Below are positions 51,979-60,827 of a stretch of 64,000 nucleotides of DNA, piece after piece. Source of the DNA: Longispora sp040681875 (GTDB lineage: Bacteria > Actinomycetota > Actinomycetes > Mycobacteriales > Micromonosporaceae); contig NZ_JBFAZP010000006.1 of NCBI RefSeq assembly GCF_040681875.1, positions 248,001-312,000 of the forward strand, written 5' to 3'. How positions within the stretch are numbered: the stretch's first letter is position 1; each line of letters begins with the position of its first letter. The notes beneath the pieces are model-generated. The model searched no databases. It was not told the origin of the DNA and saw only the letters and a program-made list of their open reading frames with translations. The translations under genes were made by a program, and so were the position numbers.

Positions 51979-52364
51979 CGGACGTTCCCGAGGATCCGGG
52001 TCACCGCGATCTCCAGGACCACCCGCTCGGGGTTGACCCGGGGCTGCTTGTACCGCGCCGCGTACCGCCGGACCGCGTCGGCGACCGACTCCGGGTCGTC
52101 CCGCAGCACCGCGACACCCTCCAGGGTGGACCACCGCGCGCCGTCGACCTGGCACACCGCGACCCGGACCCCCTCGGCCCCGGCCTGCCGGACCCGGCGC
52201 GCCTTGAACGACGTGCCCGAGGAGATCACCCGCGCGACGCCCGACTCCACGTCGAGGGTCACCCCGACCGGGGCGACGTGCGGGCTGCCGTCGCGGCGGA
52301 GCGTGGTCAGCGTGCACAGGTGCCGCTCGGTCCAGAACTCGCGAAAAGCGTCACTCACCTGCAT
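51975..52364 (-). CDS. Pyridoxamine 5'-phosphate oxidase-like flavin/F420-binding protein
   Basis: The 129-residue split-barrel protein has LCTLTTLRRDGSPHVAPVGV at the N-terminus and SSGTSFKARRVRQ, typical of actinobacterial PPOX-fold proteins that bind FMN or F420. The reaction is unknown. It is coupled to cobL by a GTGA overlap and overlaps the upstream synthetase gene by ten bases. That suggests one operon but not a cobalamin role. Confidence 0.85.
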   Translation of the reverse strand: MQVSDAFREFWTERHLCTLTTLRRDGSPHVAPVGVTLDVESGVARVISSGTSFKARRVRQAGAEGVRVAVCQVDGARWSTLEGVAVLRDDPESVADAVRRYAARYKQPRVNPERVVLEIAVTRILGNVR

Positions 52365-53659
52365 AGCAGCTTCTTCTGTACCTTCCCCATGGCGTTGCGC
52401 GGCAGCTCCCCCACGAAGACGACCCGCCGGGGCCGCTTGTGCGCCGACAGCTCCTTCGCGACGAACTCGATCAGTTCGCGGGCCTGCACCCCGGAGGCGA
52501 CCACGAACGCCACCACCTCCTGGCCCAGGTCGTCGTCGGGCAGCCCGACCACGGCGGCCTCCCGGACGGCCGGGTGCGCGAGCAGCGCGTTCTCGACCTC
52601 GCCGGCCCCGATCCGGTAGCCGCCGGACTTGATCAGGTCGGTGGAGGCCCGCCCGACGATCCGGTACTGCCCGTCGACCAGCTCCGCGATGTCCCCGGTC
52701 GGGAACCAGCCGTCGTCGGTGAACGGGGAGGGCCGGTGCAGGTACCCGTCGAACAGGGTCACGCCCCGGACCTGGAGTTCGCCGTCCTCGCCGGCGAGGC
52801 GGGCCTCGACCCCGGCGACGGGCGCGCCGACGTGGCCGGGGCGGCGCTCGCCGTCGGCCCGGGCGCTGACGGTGATCAGGGTCTCCGTCATGCCGTACCG
52901 CTCCACCGGCCGGTGACCGGTCAGCTCCGCCAGCGCGCCGAACACGGGCACCGGGAGGGCCGCGCTGCCGGACACCAGCAGCCGGGCGGTCCGCAGCTCC
53001 CGGGCCGCGTCGGGCTCGGCGACGATCCGGGACCACACGGTGGGTACTCCGAAGTAGAGGGTGCCGCCCGCCGCCGCGTACCCCGCCGGGGTCGGCCGGC
53101 CGGTGTGCACGAGCCGGGAGCCGGTGCGCAGCGCGCCGAGGACGCCGAGGACCAGGCCGTGCACGTGGAACAGCGGCAGGCCGTGCACGAGGGTGTCGTC
53201 GGGGGTCCAGTCCCAGGCGTCGGCGAGCGCGTCGAGGTCGGCGGCCAGCGCGGCGGCGGAGAGCAGGACGCCCTTGGGGGCGCCGGTGGTGCCGCTGGTG
53301 TAGAGGATCAGGGCGGCTTCGGGGCCCGGGGCGCCGCCGGGGGTGGTCCGGGAGCCGGAGAGCAGGTCCGCGACCGGCACCGCGCCCGAGTCGCCCAGGA
53401 TGTGGTCGCGCTCCAGCGGGCCGGCGTCGGGGGCGACCGGCACCACCGGTACCCCCGAAAGGAGCCCTGCCACGACGGCCACCACCGTGTCCAGGGACGC
53501 CGTCGCGTGCACCGCCAACGCCGGTGCGCCCTTCGCCGCGTCGGCGAGCCGCTGGGCCCGGTCGCGCAGGTTCTCCCAGCTCGTGGCCTCGCCGTCGATG
53601 ACGACCGCGTCGGGCCGGTCGCCGAACGCCCCGCTCAGGGCGGGCAGCAGGTCGGTCAC
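52355..53659 (-). CDS. Acyl-CoA synthetase / malonyl-CoA ligase-like AMP-forming enzyme
   Basis: The 434-residue adenylate-forming enzyme has the P-loop-like YTSGTTGAPKG (near 120), VERYGMTET, GWFPTGD and the C-terminal catalytic Lys in RNAMGKVQKK. Its short N-terminal domain and overall length resemble MatB-type malonyl-CoA synthetases. Malonate specificity is an inference. Confidence 0.85.
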   Translation of the reverse strand: MTDLLPALSGAFGDRPDAVVIDGEATSWENLRDRAQRLADAAKGAPALAVHATASLDTVVAVVAGLLSGVPVVPVAPDAGPLERDHILGDSGAVPVADLLSGSRTTPGGAPGPEAALILYTSGTTGAPKGVLLSAAALAADLDALADAWDWTPDDTLVHGLPLFHVHGLVLGVLGALRTGSRLVHTGRPTPAGYAAAGGTLYFGVPTVWSRIVAEPDAARELRTARLLVSGSAALPVPVFGALAELTGHRPVERYGMTETLITVSARADGERRPGHVGAPVAGVEARLAGEDGELQVRGVTLFDGYLHRPSPFTDDGWFPTGDIAELVDGQYRIVGRASTDLIKSGGYRIGAGEVENALLAHPAVREAAVVGLPDDDLGQEVVAFVVASGVQARELIEFVAKELSAHKRPRRVVFVGELPRNAMGKVQKKLLCR

Positions 53660-53715
53660 GGGTCCTCCTCGCTGGTTCGTGGGTCGTGCTCCCGCCGCCA
53701 GACTAGGCTGCGGCC

Positions 53716-54174
53716 ATGATCCTCAGAACGGCCGGCTTCGCCGAGATCTCGAACACCATCCTGTACTCGCTGCTCCAGCTCCGCGCCGAGGTCTTCGTCG
53801 TCGAGCAGAACTGCGTGTACCCGGATCTCGACGGCCGCGACTCCGAACCCGGCACGCTGCACGTGTGGCTGGCCGAGGGCGAGCGGGTGACGGCGTACCT
53901 GCGGGTCCTGACCGAGCCCGACGGCGCCGCCCGGATCGGCCGGGTCGTGGTGGCCCCGGCCTGGCGCGGCACGGGGCTCGCCGACCGGCTGGTGGCCGCC
54001 GCGCTGACCGCGATCGGGGACCGGCCGGCGCGCCTGGAGTCGCAGAGCGCCGTGACCGCGCTGTACGCGCGGCACGGCTTCACGGTCTGCGGGCCGGACT
54101 ACGTCGAGGACGGCATCCCGCACACCCCGATGTCCCGGCCGGCCCCGTCGAGCACCGGACCGGCCACGGCCTAG
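53716..54174 (+). CDS. ElaA-like GNAT acetyltransferase
   Basis: The 152-residue protein has the ElaA pattern: LLQLRAEVFVVEQNCVYPDLDGRD, then IGRVVVAPAWRGTGLADRL (acetyl-CoA loop) and ALYARHGFTVCGPDYVEDGIPH. The substrate is unknown. TAGGCT (53704-53709) is six bases before ATG 53716, so the mRNA is leaderless. Confidence 0.9.
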   Translation: MILRTAGFAEISNTILYSLLQLRAEVFVVEQNCVYPDLDGRDSEPGTLHVWLAEGERVTAYLRVLTEPDGAARIGRVVVAPAWRGTGLADRLVAAALTAIGDRPARLESQSAVTALYARHGFTVCGPDYVEDGIPHTPMSRPAPSSTGPATA

Positions 54175-54271
54175 CGCGGCGACGTTCCGGTCCGGGACCG
54201 GCGCCGCTCCGCTTCTACCAGGGCTGACGCCCAGCGATGGCGGCCGGAGCCGGTGCCCCGTCGACCCGGGC

Positions 54272-54970
54272 CTACGGCAGCGCCGCGAGGATCTCGCTCA
54301 GCTCCCGCTTGCGCCCCGTGTAGAACGGGACCTCCTCGCGGACGTGCCGCCGGGCCCCCGACGCGCGCAGGATGCGCATCAGGTCCACGATTCGGTACAG
54401 CTCGTCGGCCTCGAACGCGAGCATCCACTCGTAGTCGCCGAGCCCGAAGCTGGCCACGGTGTTGGACCGCACGTCCGGGTACTCCCGGGCCATCTTGCCG
54501 TGCTCGGCGAGCATCCCGCGCCGCTCCTCGTCGGGCAGCAGGTACCACTCGTAGGACCGGACGAACGGGTACACGCAGATGTACTTGCGCGCCTCCTCGC
54601 CCGACAGGAACGCCGGGATGTGGCTCCGGTTGAACTCGGCCGGCCGGTGCAGCGCGAACTGCGACCACACCGGTTCGAGGACCCGGCCCAGCTTGGTGTG
54701 CCGCAGCGCCGCCCACGCGTCCTGGAGGATGTCGCTGTCGGGGGCGTGCCACCAGATCATCAGGTCGGCGTCGGCGCGCAGGCCCGACACCTCGTACGTG
54801 CCGCGCACGACCAGGTCCTTCGCCCCGAACTGGGCGAACACGTCCTCGACCTCGGCGGCGATGTCGCCCCGCATCGCGGGCAGCTTCTCGGCCGCCCGGA
54901 ACACCGACCACGCGGTGTACCGGATGGTGTCGTTGAGTTCGTTGATCCGGGCGGCGTTCGGGTTGCTCAT
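54272..54970 (-). CDS. hemQ: Coproheme decarboxylase HemQ
   Basis: The 232-residue chlorite-dismutase-fold protein has YTAWSVFRAAEKLP at the N-terminus, YICVYPFVRSYEWYLLPDEERR, MLAEHGKMAREYPDVRSNT and SFGLGDYEWMLAFE, as in actinobacterial HemQ. It converts coproheme to haem b. ATG 54970 is chosen because the family starts there and a CAAGAT box lies six bases upstream on the minus strand. Confidence 0.94.
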   Translation of the reverse strand: MSNPNAARINELNDTIRYTAWSVFRAAEKLPAMRGDIAAEVEDVFAQFGAKDLVVRGTYEVSGLRADADLMIWWHAPDSDILQDAWAALRHTKLGRVLEPVWSQFALHRPAEFNRSHIPAFLSGEEARKYICVYPFVRSYEWYLLPDEERRGMLAEHGKMAREYPDVRSNTVASFGLGDYEWMLAFEADELYRIVDLMRILRASGARRHVREEVPFYTGRKRELSEILAALP

Positions 54971-55099
54971 ACCCCCATCTTGCCGTCGGGTCGCGGCCGG
55001 CGACGAGCCGCCCCCGGGAGTCGGGGACGGCTCACACGTGCGGCACACGGGCCACGGCCAACCGCCCTGTCGGTGGGGCGGGCCGCGCCCCGGGCCCGG

Positions 55100-56038
55100 T
55101 CAGGCCCGCAGCGCCGCCGCCAGCCACGCGAACCCGTGCATCCGGCTCGGCCAGGCCGGCCAGCCGTTGACGGCGCCGATCAGCTGCCAGTACCGCTCGA
55201 CCCGGACGTCGGAGCCGACCTCGATCTGCTCGACGAGCCAGGCCCGGAAGCCGGGCGTGTCCGGCCCGCCGTGCCCGGCGACGAACAGCCCGACCAGCTC
55301 GTCGATGATCGCCCGGCCCTCGGCGGACGCCGGGTCGACCCCGGCCTCGGCGGCGGCCACGCCCCGGTTGCTGAACTCCATCCCGGCCTGCTCCCAGCCG
55401 GCGTAGGACCGGGCGTGGTCCTGGGAGGCCCGGTCGGCCGCGTGCGCCTCGGCCATCCGGCGGGTCCGGGCCCGGAAGTCCGGGTCCTGGACCAGTTCGG
55501 CCAGCTCGATCCAGGCCTCCACCTGGGCGGTGGTCGGGTCGTCGGGCAGTTCGGGCATCGCGCACCGCATCTTGGCGGCGAACTCGGGGTTGATGTCGAG
55601 GTCCGCGAACACCTCGTCGTGGAAGGTGGTGAGGATCTGCCGGCGTTCGGCGTCGGACAGGCGGGCGAGCTTGTGCATGAGGCTCATCTCCTTCGGGTCA
55701 GAGCCCCGCCGGGCGACGGCGCGCAGTACGGCCCGGCGCAGGCGCAGCGTGGCGATCTGCGCGTCCAGGGCGTCGACGTGCATCTCCGCGACCTCGGCGA
55801 TCCCCAACTCCCGGTCGAGGACCCGCCGGATGGTGGCGAGGTCCACGCCCAGGTCGCGCAGGGTGCGCACCAGGTCGAGGCGGGCGAGCGCGTCGAGGTC
55901 GTACAGCCGGTAGCCGGTGGGGCTGCGGTCGGTCGGCGGCACCAGCCCGGCGTCGGAGTAGTACCGGATCGTCTTGACCGTCAGTCCGGTCCGGCGGGCC
56001 AGGTCTCCGATGCCGTACAGCGGGTGTCCGTCGTCCAT
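55100..56038 (-). CDS. MerR-family regulator with TipAS-like domain
   Basis: The 312-residue protein has an N-terminal MerR HTH (about 5-75; YGIGDLARRTGLTVKTIRYYSDAGLV and SPTGYRLYD), a coiled coil, and a helical C-terminal domain. That domain includes YAGWEQAGMEFSNRGVAAA-like segments of the TipAS antibiotic-recognition type. It lies between hemG and hemQ on the same strand. A TCTCC-N7-GGAGA dyad (56055-56071) upstream may be its own operator. Confidence 0.85.
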   Translation of the reverse strand: MDDGHPLYGIGDLARRTGLTVKTIRYYSDAGLVPPTDRSPTGYRLYDLDALARLDLVRTLRDLGVDLATIRRVLDRELGIAEVAEMHVDALDAQIATLRLRRAVLRAVARRGSDPKEMSLMHKLARLSDAERRQILTTFHDEVFADLDINPEFAAKMRCAMPELPDDPTTAQVEAWIELAELVQDPDFRARTRRMAEAHAADRASQDHARSYAGWEQAGMEFSNRGVAAAEAGVDPASAEGRAIIDELVGLFVAGHGGPDTPGFRAWLVEQIEVGSDVRVERYWQLIGAVNGWPAWPSRMHGFAWLAAALRA

Positions 56039-56054
56039 GTCCGTAACCCTCGGG

Positions 56055-56071
56055 TCTCCCGTTAGTGGAGA
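56055..56071. promoter_or_regulatory. Dyad TCTCC-N7-GGAGA, candidate MerR operator
   Basis: This short dyad overlaps the hemG stop codon and lies 17 bases upstream of the MerR/TipAS gene start. MerR proteins bind such dyads within their own promoters. The assignment is by position only. Confidence 0.4.
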
Positions 56072-57444
56072 GTCAAGTGCTCCGCGGCGGCCGTCCCGGA
56101 CCGCACGCACGCCGGGATGCCGACCCCGTCGTAGCCGGCCCCGGCCAGACTGATCGTGGGGTCGCCGTCGAGTGCCGCCCGCGCGCGCCGCACCCGGTCG
56201 AGATGCCCCGGGGTGTACTGCGGCAGCGCCCCGCCCCACCGCCGCACATAGGCGTCCACGGGTACGGGCAGGTCGTGGCCGAGCAGGGACGCCAGCTCGG
56301 AGCGGACCAGGTCGACCAGCTCGCCGTCGGGGCGCTGTAGCACCCGCTCGTCCCCGTACCGGCCGAGGGAGGCGCGGACCAGGCTCAGGTCCGGGGCGGC
56401 CAGGTGCGGCCATTTGCGGTCGATGAAAGTGACGGCCTTGGTGGCGTACCCCTCGGAGGCCGGCACCAGGAACCCCGACATCTCGGGCATCCGGATGCCG
56501 GGGAACGCCAGGGAGACCAACGCCACGCTCGCGTAGTCCAGAACGCCGATCTCGTTCGCGGCGGCCGGGGAGTACTCGTGCAGCAGCCGCGCGGCGGGCC
56601 GGGCCGGCAGCGCGAGCACCACCCCGTCGGCCTCGACCACCTCGGGCGAACGGGTCGACCCGATCACGAGCCGCCAGCCGGTCGGGGTCCGGAACAGCTC
56701 CCGGACGGGCAGCCCGAGCCGCAGCTCCGCCCCCGAGGCCTTGGCCAGGGCGTTGACCAGCGCGGTCATCCCGCCGACGATGGTGCCGAACACGGGCCGG
56801 GGGTCCGCCGGGGCGCCCGCGCCCGCCGCCAGACCGGTCGCCGGGCCGCCCGCCCCGCCCAGGGCCGCGCGGACCGCGCCGACCAGGGTGTCGCACCGGC
56901 GGGCGGCGGCGGCCAGGGTGGGCAGGGTGGCGGCGAGGGAGAGCTGGTCGGCGCGCCCGGCGTACACGCCGCCGAGCATCGGATCCACGAGCCGATCGAC
57001 GACCTCCGCGCCGAACCGGGCCCTGACCAGCTCGCCGACCGAAATGTCCGCTCCGGGGCCGAGTAGCGGGCCGTGGGTGGCCGGTTCGGGGGTGACCGCC
57101 GCGAGCCCGGCGAGGGCAGCCAGGTCCCCCGGCACGCCGACCAGGGTGCCGCGCGGAATCGGGTGCAACCGGCCGCCGAGGGCGATCGCGGCGGGCGCGC
57201 CGGAGGGATGCACCACCTGAAGTCCCAGCTCAGCGGCCAGTTGGGGCACCGTGGGGTCCCGGGACAGGAACGCCTCGGCCCCCGCCTCCACCGGCAGGTC
57301 CGCGAGCGTCGCGGGCCGGAGTTTGCCGCCGAGCTCGGGTGCCTGCTCCACGACGGTGAGCCGGATCTCCGGCTGGCGCCTCCGGAGCCGGTACGCCGCG
57401 GTCAGCCCGGCCACTCCCCCGCCGACGATCACGATATGTGCCAC
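56062..57444 (-). CDS. hemG: Coproporphyrinogen III oxidase (protoporphyrinogen oxidase family)
   Basis: The 460-residue FAD enzyme begins with the dinucleotide motif IVIVGGGVAGLTAAYRL. It has ELGGKLRP, PVEAGAEAFLSRDP, the family motif GGVYAGRADQLSL, and the C-terminal FAD motif LAGAGYDGVGIPACVRSG. It oxidises coproporphyrinogen to coproporphyrin in the HemQ-dependent route (also called HemY or CgoX). GTG 57444 is preferred because GGGAGG lies eight bases upstream. The in-frame GTG at 57450 is too close to it. Confidence 0.93.
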   Translation of the reverse strand: MAHIVIVGGGVAGLTAAYRLRRRQPEIRLTVVEQAPELGGKLRPATLADLPVEAGAEAFLSRDPTVPQLAAELGLQVVHPSGAPAAIALGGRLHPIPRGTLVGVPGDLAALAGLAAVTPEPATHGPLLGPGADISVGELVRARFGAEVVDRLVDPMLGGVYAGRADQLSLAATLPTLAAAARRCDTLVGAVRAALGGAGGPATGLAAGAGAPADPRPVFGTIVGGMTALVNALAKASGAELRLGLPVRELFRTPTGWRLVIGSTRSPEVVEADGVVLALPARPAARLLHEYSPAAANEIGVLDYASVALVSLAFPGIRMPEMSGFLVPASEGYATKAVTFIDRKWPHLAAPDLSLVRASLGRYGDERVLQRPDGELVDLVRSELASLLGHDLPVPVDAYVRRWGGALPQYTPGHLDRVRRARAALDGDPTISLAGAGYDGVGIPACVRSGTAAAEHLTLH

Positions 57445-57508
57445 GCCCACATCCTCCCGTAACGAAAAGCCACTAGCAGAGTGCGCCCCGACAAGTCAGA
57501 CTCAAAAC

Positions 57509-58309
57509 GTGAACATCGCAGCTCTTGCCCATGATCCATTGACGCCGGCCGCCGAACTGGCCGCCGCCGTCTACTCGTGCGAGGACCCACTCGAGCTGCC
57601 CGTGATCCTCGCACTCGCCGACCACGACGACCCTCAGGTCCGCCAGGCGGTGGCCGCACAACTGCCACTGCTGGCCGACCCGAAACCGGAGGCGGTGATC
57701 GCCGCGCTGCTGCGCCTCACGTGCGACCCGTTCCCGGACGTGCGCGACTGGGCGTGTTTCGCCCTCGGCACCCAGTGCCCCGACATCGACACCCCCGAGT
57801 TACGGGACGCGCTCGCCGCCCGGCTGGCCGACCCGGACAACGAGACCAGATGCGAGGCGCTGTTCGGGCTGGCCCAACGGCGCGACCCCCGGGCCCTGCC
57901 CGCCGTCGCCCGCGCCCTGGCCCACGAGAACGTCTGGCTGATGGAGATCGAGGCCGCCGGCGCGCTCGGCGACCCCAGTCTGCACACCCTGGTCAGGGGT
58001 CACCTCGACGGTTGGCAGGCCGCCGACGTGCCCCGGGTGTGCGCCGCGCTCCGGCTCACGGACCCCGACGGGCTCGGCGAGGACCTGATCGAGGGCCTCT
58101 GCGACTGGTTCCGGCACGGCGGCCCGAGCGCCAAGGACCCCAAGCCGTACTGGTGGGGGGTCGCCCTCACCATGCTCAACCTGGCGGCCCACCGGTCCGT
58201 CGACCTGGCCTCCGCCGTGCGGGACCGGCTGGTCGGCGACGAGACCGCGCTGGCGGCGCTGTACGGCTCGGGTCTCGCCCAGGACGCCCGGGAACACGGC
58301 TGGACCTAG
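57509..58309 (+). CDS. HEAT-repeat protein
   Basis: The 266-residue all-helical protein has repeats of about 31-35 residues, for example ALADHDDPQVRQAVAAQL, LTCDPFPDVRDWACFAL, LADPDNETRCEALFGLAQ and ALAHENVWLMEIEAAGAL. This is the PBS-lyase/HEAT class, a protein-binding scaffold. GTG 57509 begins the first repeat. It is divergent from hemG and sits inside the haem gene group without an obvious role there. Confidence 0.85.
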   Translation: MNIAALAHDPLTPAAELAAAVYSCEDPLELPVILALADHDDPQVRQAVAAQLPLLADPKPEAVIAALLRLTCDPFPDVRDWACFALGTQCPDIDTPELRDALAARLADPDNETRCEALFGLAQRRDPRALPAVARALAHENVWLMEIEAAGALGDPSLHTLVRGHLDGWQAADVPRVCAALRLTDPDGLGEDLIEGLCDWFRHGGPSAKDPKPYWWGVALTMLNLAAHRSVDLASAVRDRLVGDETALAALYGSGLAQDAREHGWT

Positions 58310-58678
58310 CACCACCCCCGCGCGGAGCCCTCCGCGACGGGACCAGGAGGGACGTGCCCGGCGCTGGTGGGCCGCCCCCCGATGACGTACTGCCCGCGGA
58401 CGGTGTGGTCCGCGGAGGACCTCCCGGCCGTGGACGACCTCCACGCGGCACAGACCATGCCGGGACAGCGGACCCGACGCCGTGACGACCCCGGCTCGAC
58501 ACCCCGCGAAACCATTCATCCGGGTACGGAGTGCCGCGTCGCCGGCAACGTCAGGTGTGACCTGTCTCCGGCGACGTGAGGCTCCCGCCGTCCGGGCCCG
58601 GGGCGGCAGGTCACCGACCGGCAACGTCAGGTGTGACATGTCCCGACGCCCGACCGGGTGGCCCCTGCCGCCGGAGGG
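58310..58678. other. Convergent intergenic region with 20-bp direct repeat
   Basis: No credible gene was found between the HEAT-repeat gene and hemE. CCGGCAACGTCAGGTGTGAC occurs at 58542-58561 and 58618-58637, 76 bp apart. The first copy extends to GTCAGGT-GTG-ACCTGTC, a near-perfect dyad. It may be a pair of protein-binding sites or terminator-like hairpins. Reading frames here lack the codon bias of the genes. Confidence 0.6.
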
Positions 58679-59680
58679 TCAGCCCTCGTGGACCAGGTCG
58701 ACGATGCGCTTGAGGGCGTCCGGGTCGGTCTCCGGCATGACGCCGTGCCCGAGGTTGAACACGTGCCCGGGGGCCTTGGCGCCCTCGGCGAGCACCCGGC
58801 GGACCTCCCGCCCGATGACCTCCACCGGGGCGAACGGCACGGTCGAGTCCAGGTTGCCCTGCACCGCGTACCCGGCGCCGAGCCGGGCGGAGGCGACGTC
58901 CAGCGGGGTGCGCCAGTCGACGCCCACCACGTCCGCGCCGGCCTCGGCGATGGCTTCGAGCATGTGGCCGGTACCGACGCCGAAGTGGATCCGGGGCACG
59001 GTCAGCCCGGCGAGCACGGCGGTGGAGTGCGGCATCGCGTACCGCCGGTAGTCGGCCTCCGACAGCGCGCCCGCCCACGAGTCGAACAGCTGCACCGTGC
59101 GCGCCCCGGCCGCGATCTGGACCTCGAGGAACACCCGGGCGATCCCGGCCAGCTTGGCGCACAGGGCGTGCCAGACGTCCGGCTCGCCGTACATCAGGGC
59201 CTTGGTGTTCGTGTAGCTGCGCGACGGGCCGCCCTCGACCAGGTAGCTGGCGAGGGTGAACGGCGCGCCCGCGAACCCGATCAGCGGGGTGTCACCGAGC
59301 TCGCCGACGAGCTGCCGCACGGCCTCCGTGATGTACGGGACGTCGGCGGGCGTCAGGTCGCGGATCGCGGCCACGTCGGCGGCGGTGCGCACCGGCGTGT
59401 CCAGCACGGGGCCGACCCCGGCCTTGATGTCGATCGGCACGCCCACGGCGGCGACCGGCACCACGATGTCGCTGAAGAAGATGGCGGCGTCGACCCCGTA
59501 CCGCCGGACGGGCTGGAGAGTGATCTCGGTCACCAGATCGGGTGTCCGGCACGATTCCAGCATGCCGATTCCGGCACGGATCTTCCGGTACTCCGGGAGC
59601 GAACGGCCAGCTTGGCGCATGAACCAGACCGGGGTGTGGGGGGTGGGTTCACGGCGCACGGCGGCGAGGAAAGCACTCAT
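58679..59680 (-). CDS. hemE: Uroporphyrinogen decarboxylase
   Basis: The 333-residue protein matches HemE throughout: TPVWFMRQAGRSLPEYR (substrate-binding Arg loop), FFSDIVVP, GFAGAPFTLASYLVEGG, VQLFDSWAG and HVFNLGHGVMPETDP. It makes coproporphyrinogen III. ATG 59680 is chosen because GACGAT lies seven bases upstream on the minus strand, giving a leaderless mRNA. It is divergent from the DUF3000 gene. Confidence 0.96.
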   Translation of the reverse strand: MSAFLAAVRREPTPHTPVWFMRQAGRSLPEYRKIRAGIGMLESCRTPDLVTEITLQPVRRYGVDAAIFFSDIVVPVAAVGVPIDIKAGVGPVLDTPVRTAADVAAIRDLTPADVPYITEAVRQLVGELGDTPLIGFAGAPFTLASYLVEGGPSRSYTNTKALMYGEPDVWHALCAKLAGIARVFLEVQIAAGARTVQLFDSWAGALSEADYRRYAMPHSTAVLAGLTVPRIHFGVGTGHMLEAIAEAGADVVGVDWRTPLDVASARLGAGYAVQGNLDSTVPFAPVEVIGREVRRVLAEGAKAPGHVFNLGHGVMPETDPDALKRIVDLVHEG

Positions 59681-59748
59681 CCCGCCCATCGTCGCATGTC
59701 GGCGCGGCGCGCCCGTGCGCGGCCGTCCCCGGTCCTATGCTGCGACTC

Positions 59749-60309
59749 ATGGGGCCAACGAGTGTGCCCCCCGATCCGTTCCGCAGAGCGGTCGAGGGGC
59801 TGAGATCGGTCCACCCTCGTGCCGAGATCCTGCTCGAGGAGATCACCGCGCCCAAACGCCTGGCGCCGTACGCGTTCGCGCTCGGAGCCACGGTGCTGCG
59901 CCACGACGACGAGGTCGCCACGGGCCGCCTGGTGCTGCTGCACGACCCGGCGGGCCACGACGCCTGGGAGGGCACCCTCCGCCTCGTCACCTACGTCACC
60001 GCCGACGTCGAACCGGAGATCGCCGCCGACCAGATGCTCCCCGAGGTGAGCTGGAGCTGGCTGATCGACGCCCTCACCGCGGCCGGCGCGGGCCACTGTG
60101 CCGCCGGCGGCACCGTCACCCAGACCCTGTCGACCCGCTTCGGCGGCCTCGCGGGCGAACCCGCCGCCGCCGACGTCGAACTCCGCGCCTCCTGGACCCC
60201 CCTGGACCCCGACGAACTGGCCGCCCACCTCGAAGCCTGGTGCGTCCTCCTGGCCTCCACAGCGGGCCTCCCACCCCCCGGCGTGGCCCTCCTCCCCACC
60301 GCCGGCTGA
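59749..60309 (+). CDS. DUF3000 family protein
   Basis: The 186-residue protein matches the actinobacterial DUF3000 family. It has FRRAVEGLRSVHPRAEILLEEITAP and PYAFALGATVL near the N-terminus, and SWSWLIDALTAAGA and RASWTPLD later. The function is unknown. The gene usually sits next to the ribonuclease D gene. Here about 3.1 kb separates them. TATGCT (59736-59741) is seven bases before ATG 59749. Confidence 0.9.
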   Translation: MGPTSVPPDPFRRAVEGLRSVHPRAEILLEEITAPKRLAPYAFALGATVLRHDDEVATGRLVLLHDPAGHDAWEGTLRLVTYVTADVEPEIAADQMLPEVSWSWLIDALTAAGAGHCAAGGTVTQTLSTRFGGLAGEPAAADVELRASWTPLDPDELAAHLEAWCVLLASTAGLPPPGVALLPTAG

Positions 60310-60721
60310 GCGCCCACCCACACCCGCCGGCCCACCGCGCCTTGCCCAGGACCCACCGCGCCTTGTCCAGGGTCCGCCGTGCCGCTCCTCCTGACGGGCA
60401 CGGTCACGCCGACCGGAAGGCCTCCGCCGGCCACTCCCACCACAGTCGGGCGCGTCACACCAGGCGATCCGTGACCACACGAGCCGCCATTCCACCCCGG
60501 CCCCGCCGCCAGAATCCCGCCACACACGGCGACGTCTCCCGACACTCCGAATTCCGGCCTTTACAGATCCTGGTACCCGGAATATCGGCCCGACCCATCC
60601 GGATACGCCGCCGGCAACCTTCCCGCAGAAGTGCCGATGCGCGCCGCAAAAGAAACGCGGCGTAACCAACAGAAGCATGTGATCTGTCTTTTGATCGAGC
60701 TCTTGATCTAACGCGAAGTGG
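60310..60721. other. Non-coding stretch
   Basis: No gene is supported here. Composition falls from Pro-codon-like GC repeats (60310-60480) to distinctly AT-richer sequence (60540-60720). The short palindrome-containing run TGATCGAGCTCTTGATC lies near 60692-60708. It may contain old insertion or promoter debris, but nothing can be assigned. Confidence 0.5.
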
Positions 60722-60817
60722 CCCGTTGAGGGCGGGGCTGGCAAGCGAATGGCCCAGACGCCAGGGCAGCGCCCTGCGTCTGGGCCATTCGCGCAGTCCA
60801 GCGCCGTCCTCAACGGG
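60722..60817. terminator. Very long hairpin downstream of the coiled-coil membrane-protein gene
   Basis: Nested inverted repeats form one 96-base structure. The outer arms are CCCGTTGAGG/CCTCAACGGG (60722-60731 with 60808-60817). The inner stem of 22 bp with one bulged C (60745-60767 with 60771-60792) closes on an AGC loop. It ends 11 bases after the stop of the minus-strand gene at 60828, so it probably terminates that transcript. It is far longer than other terminators here. Confidence 0.65.
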
Positions 60818-60827
60818 TCCAAACGGC

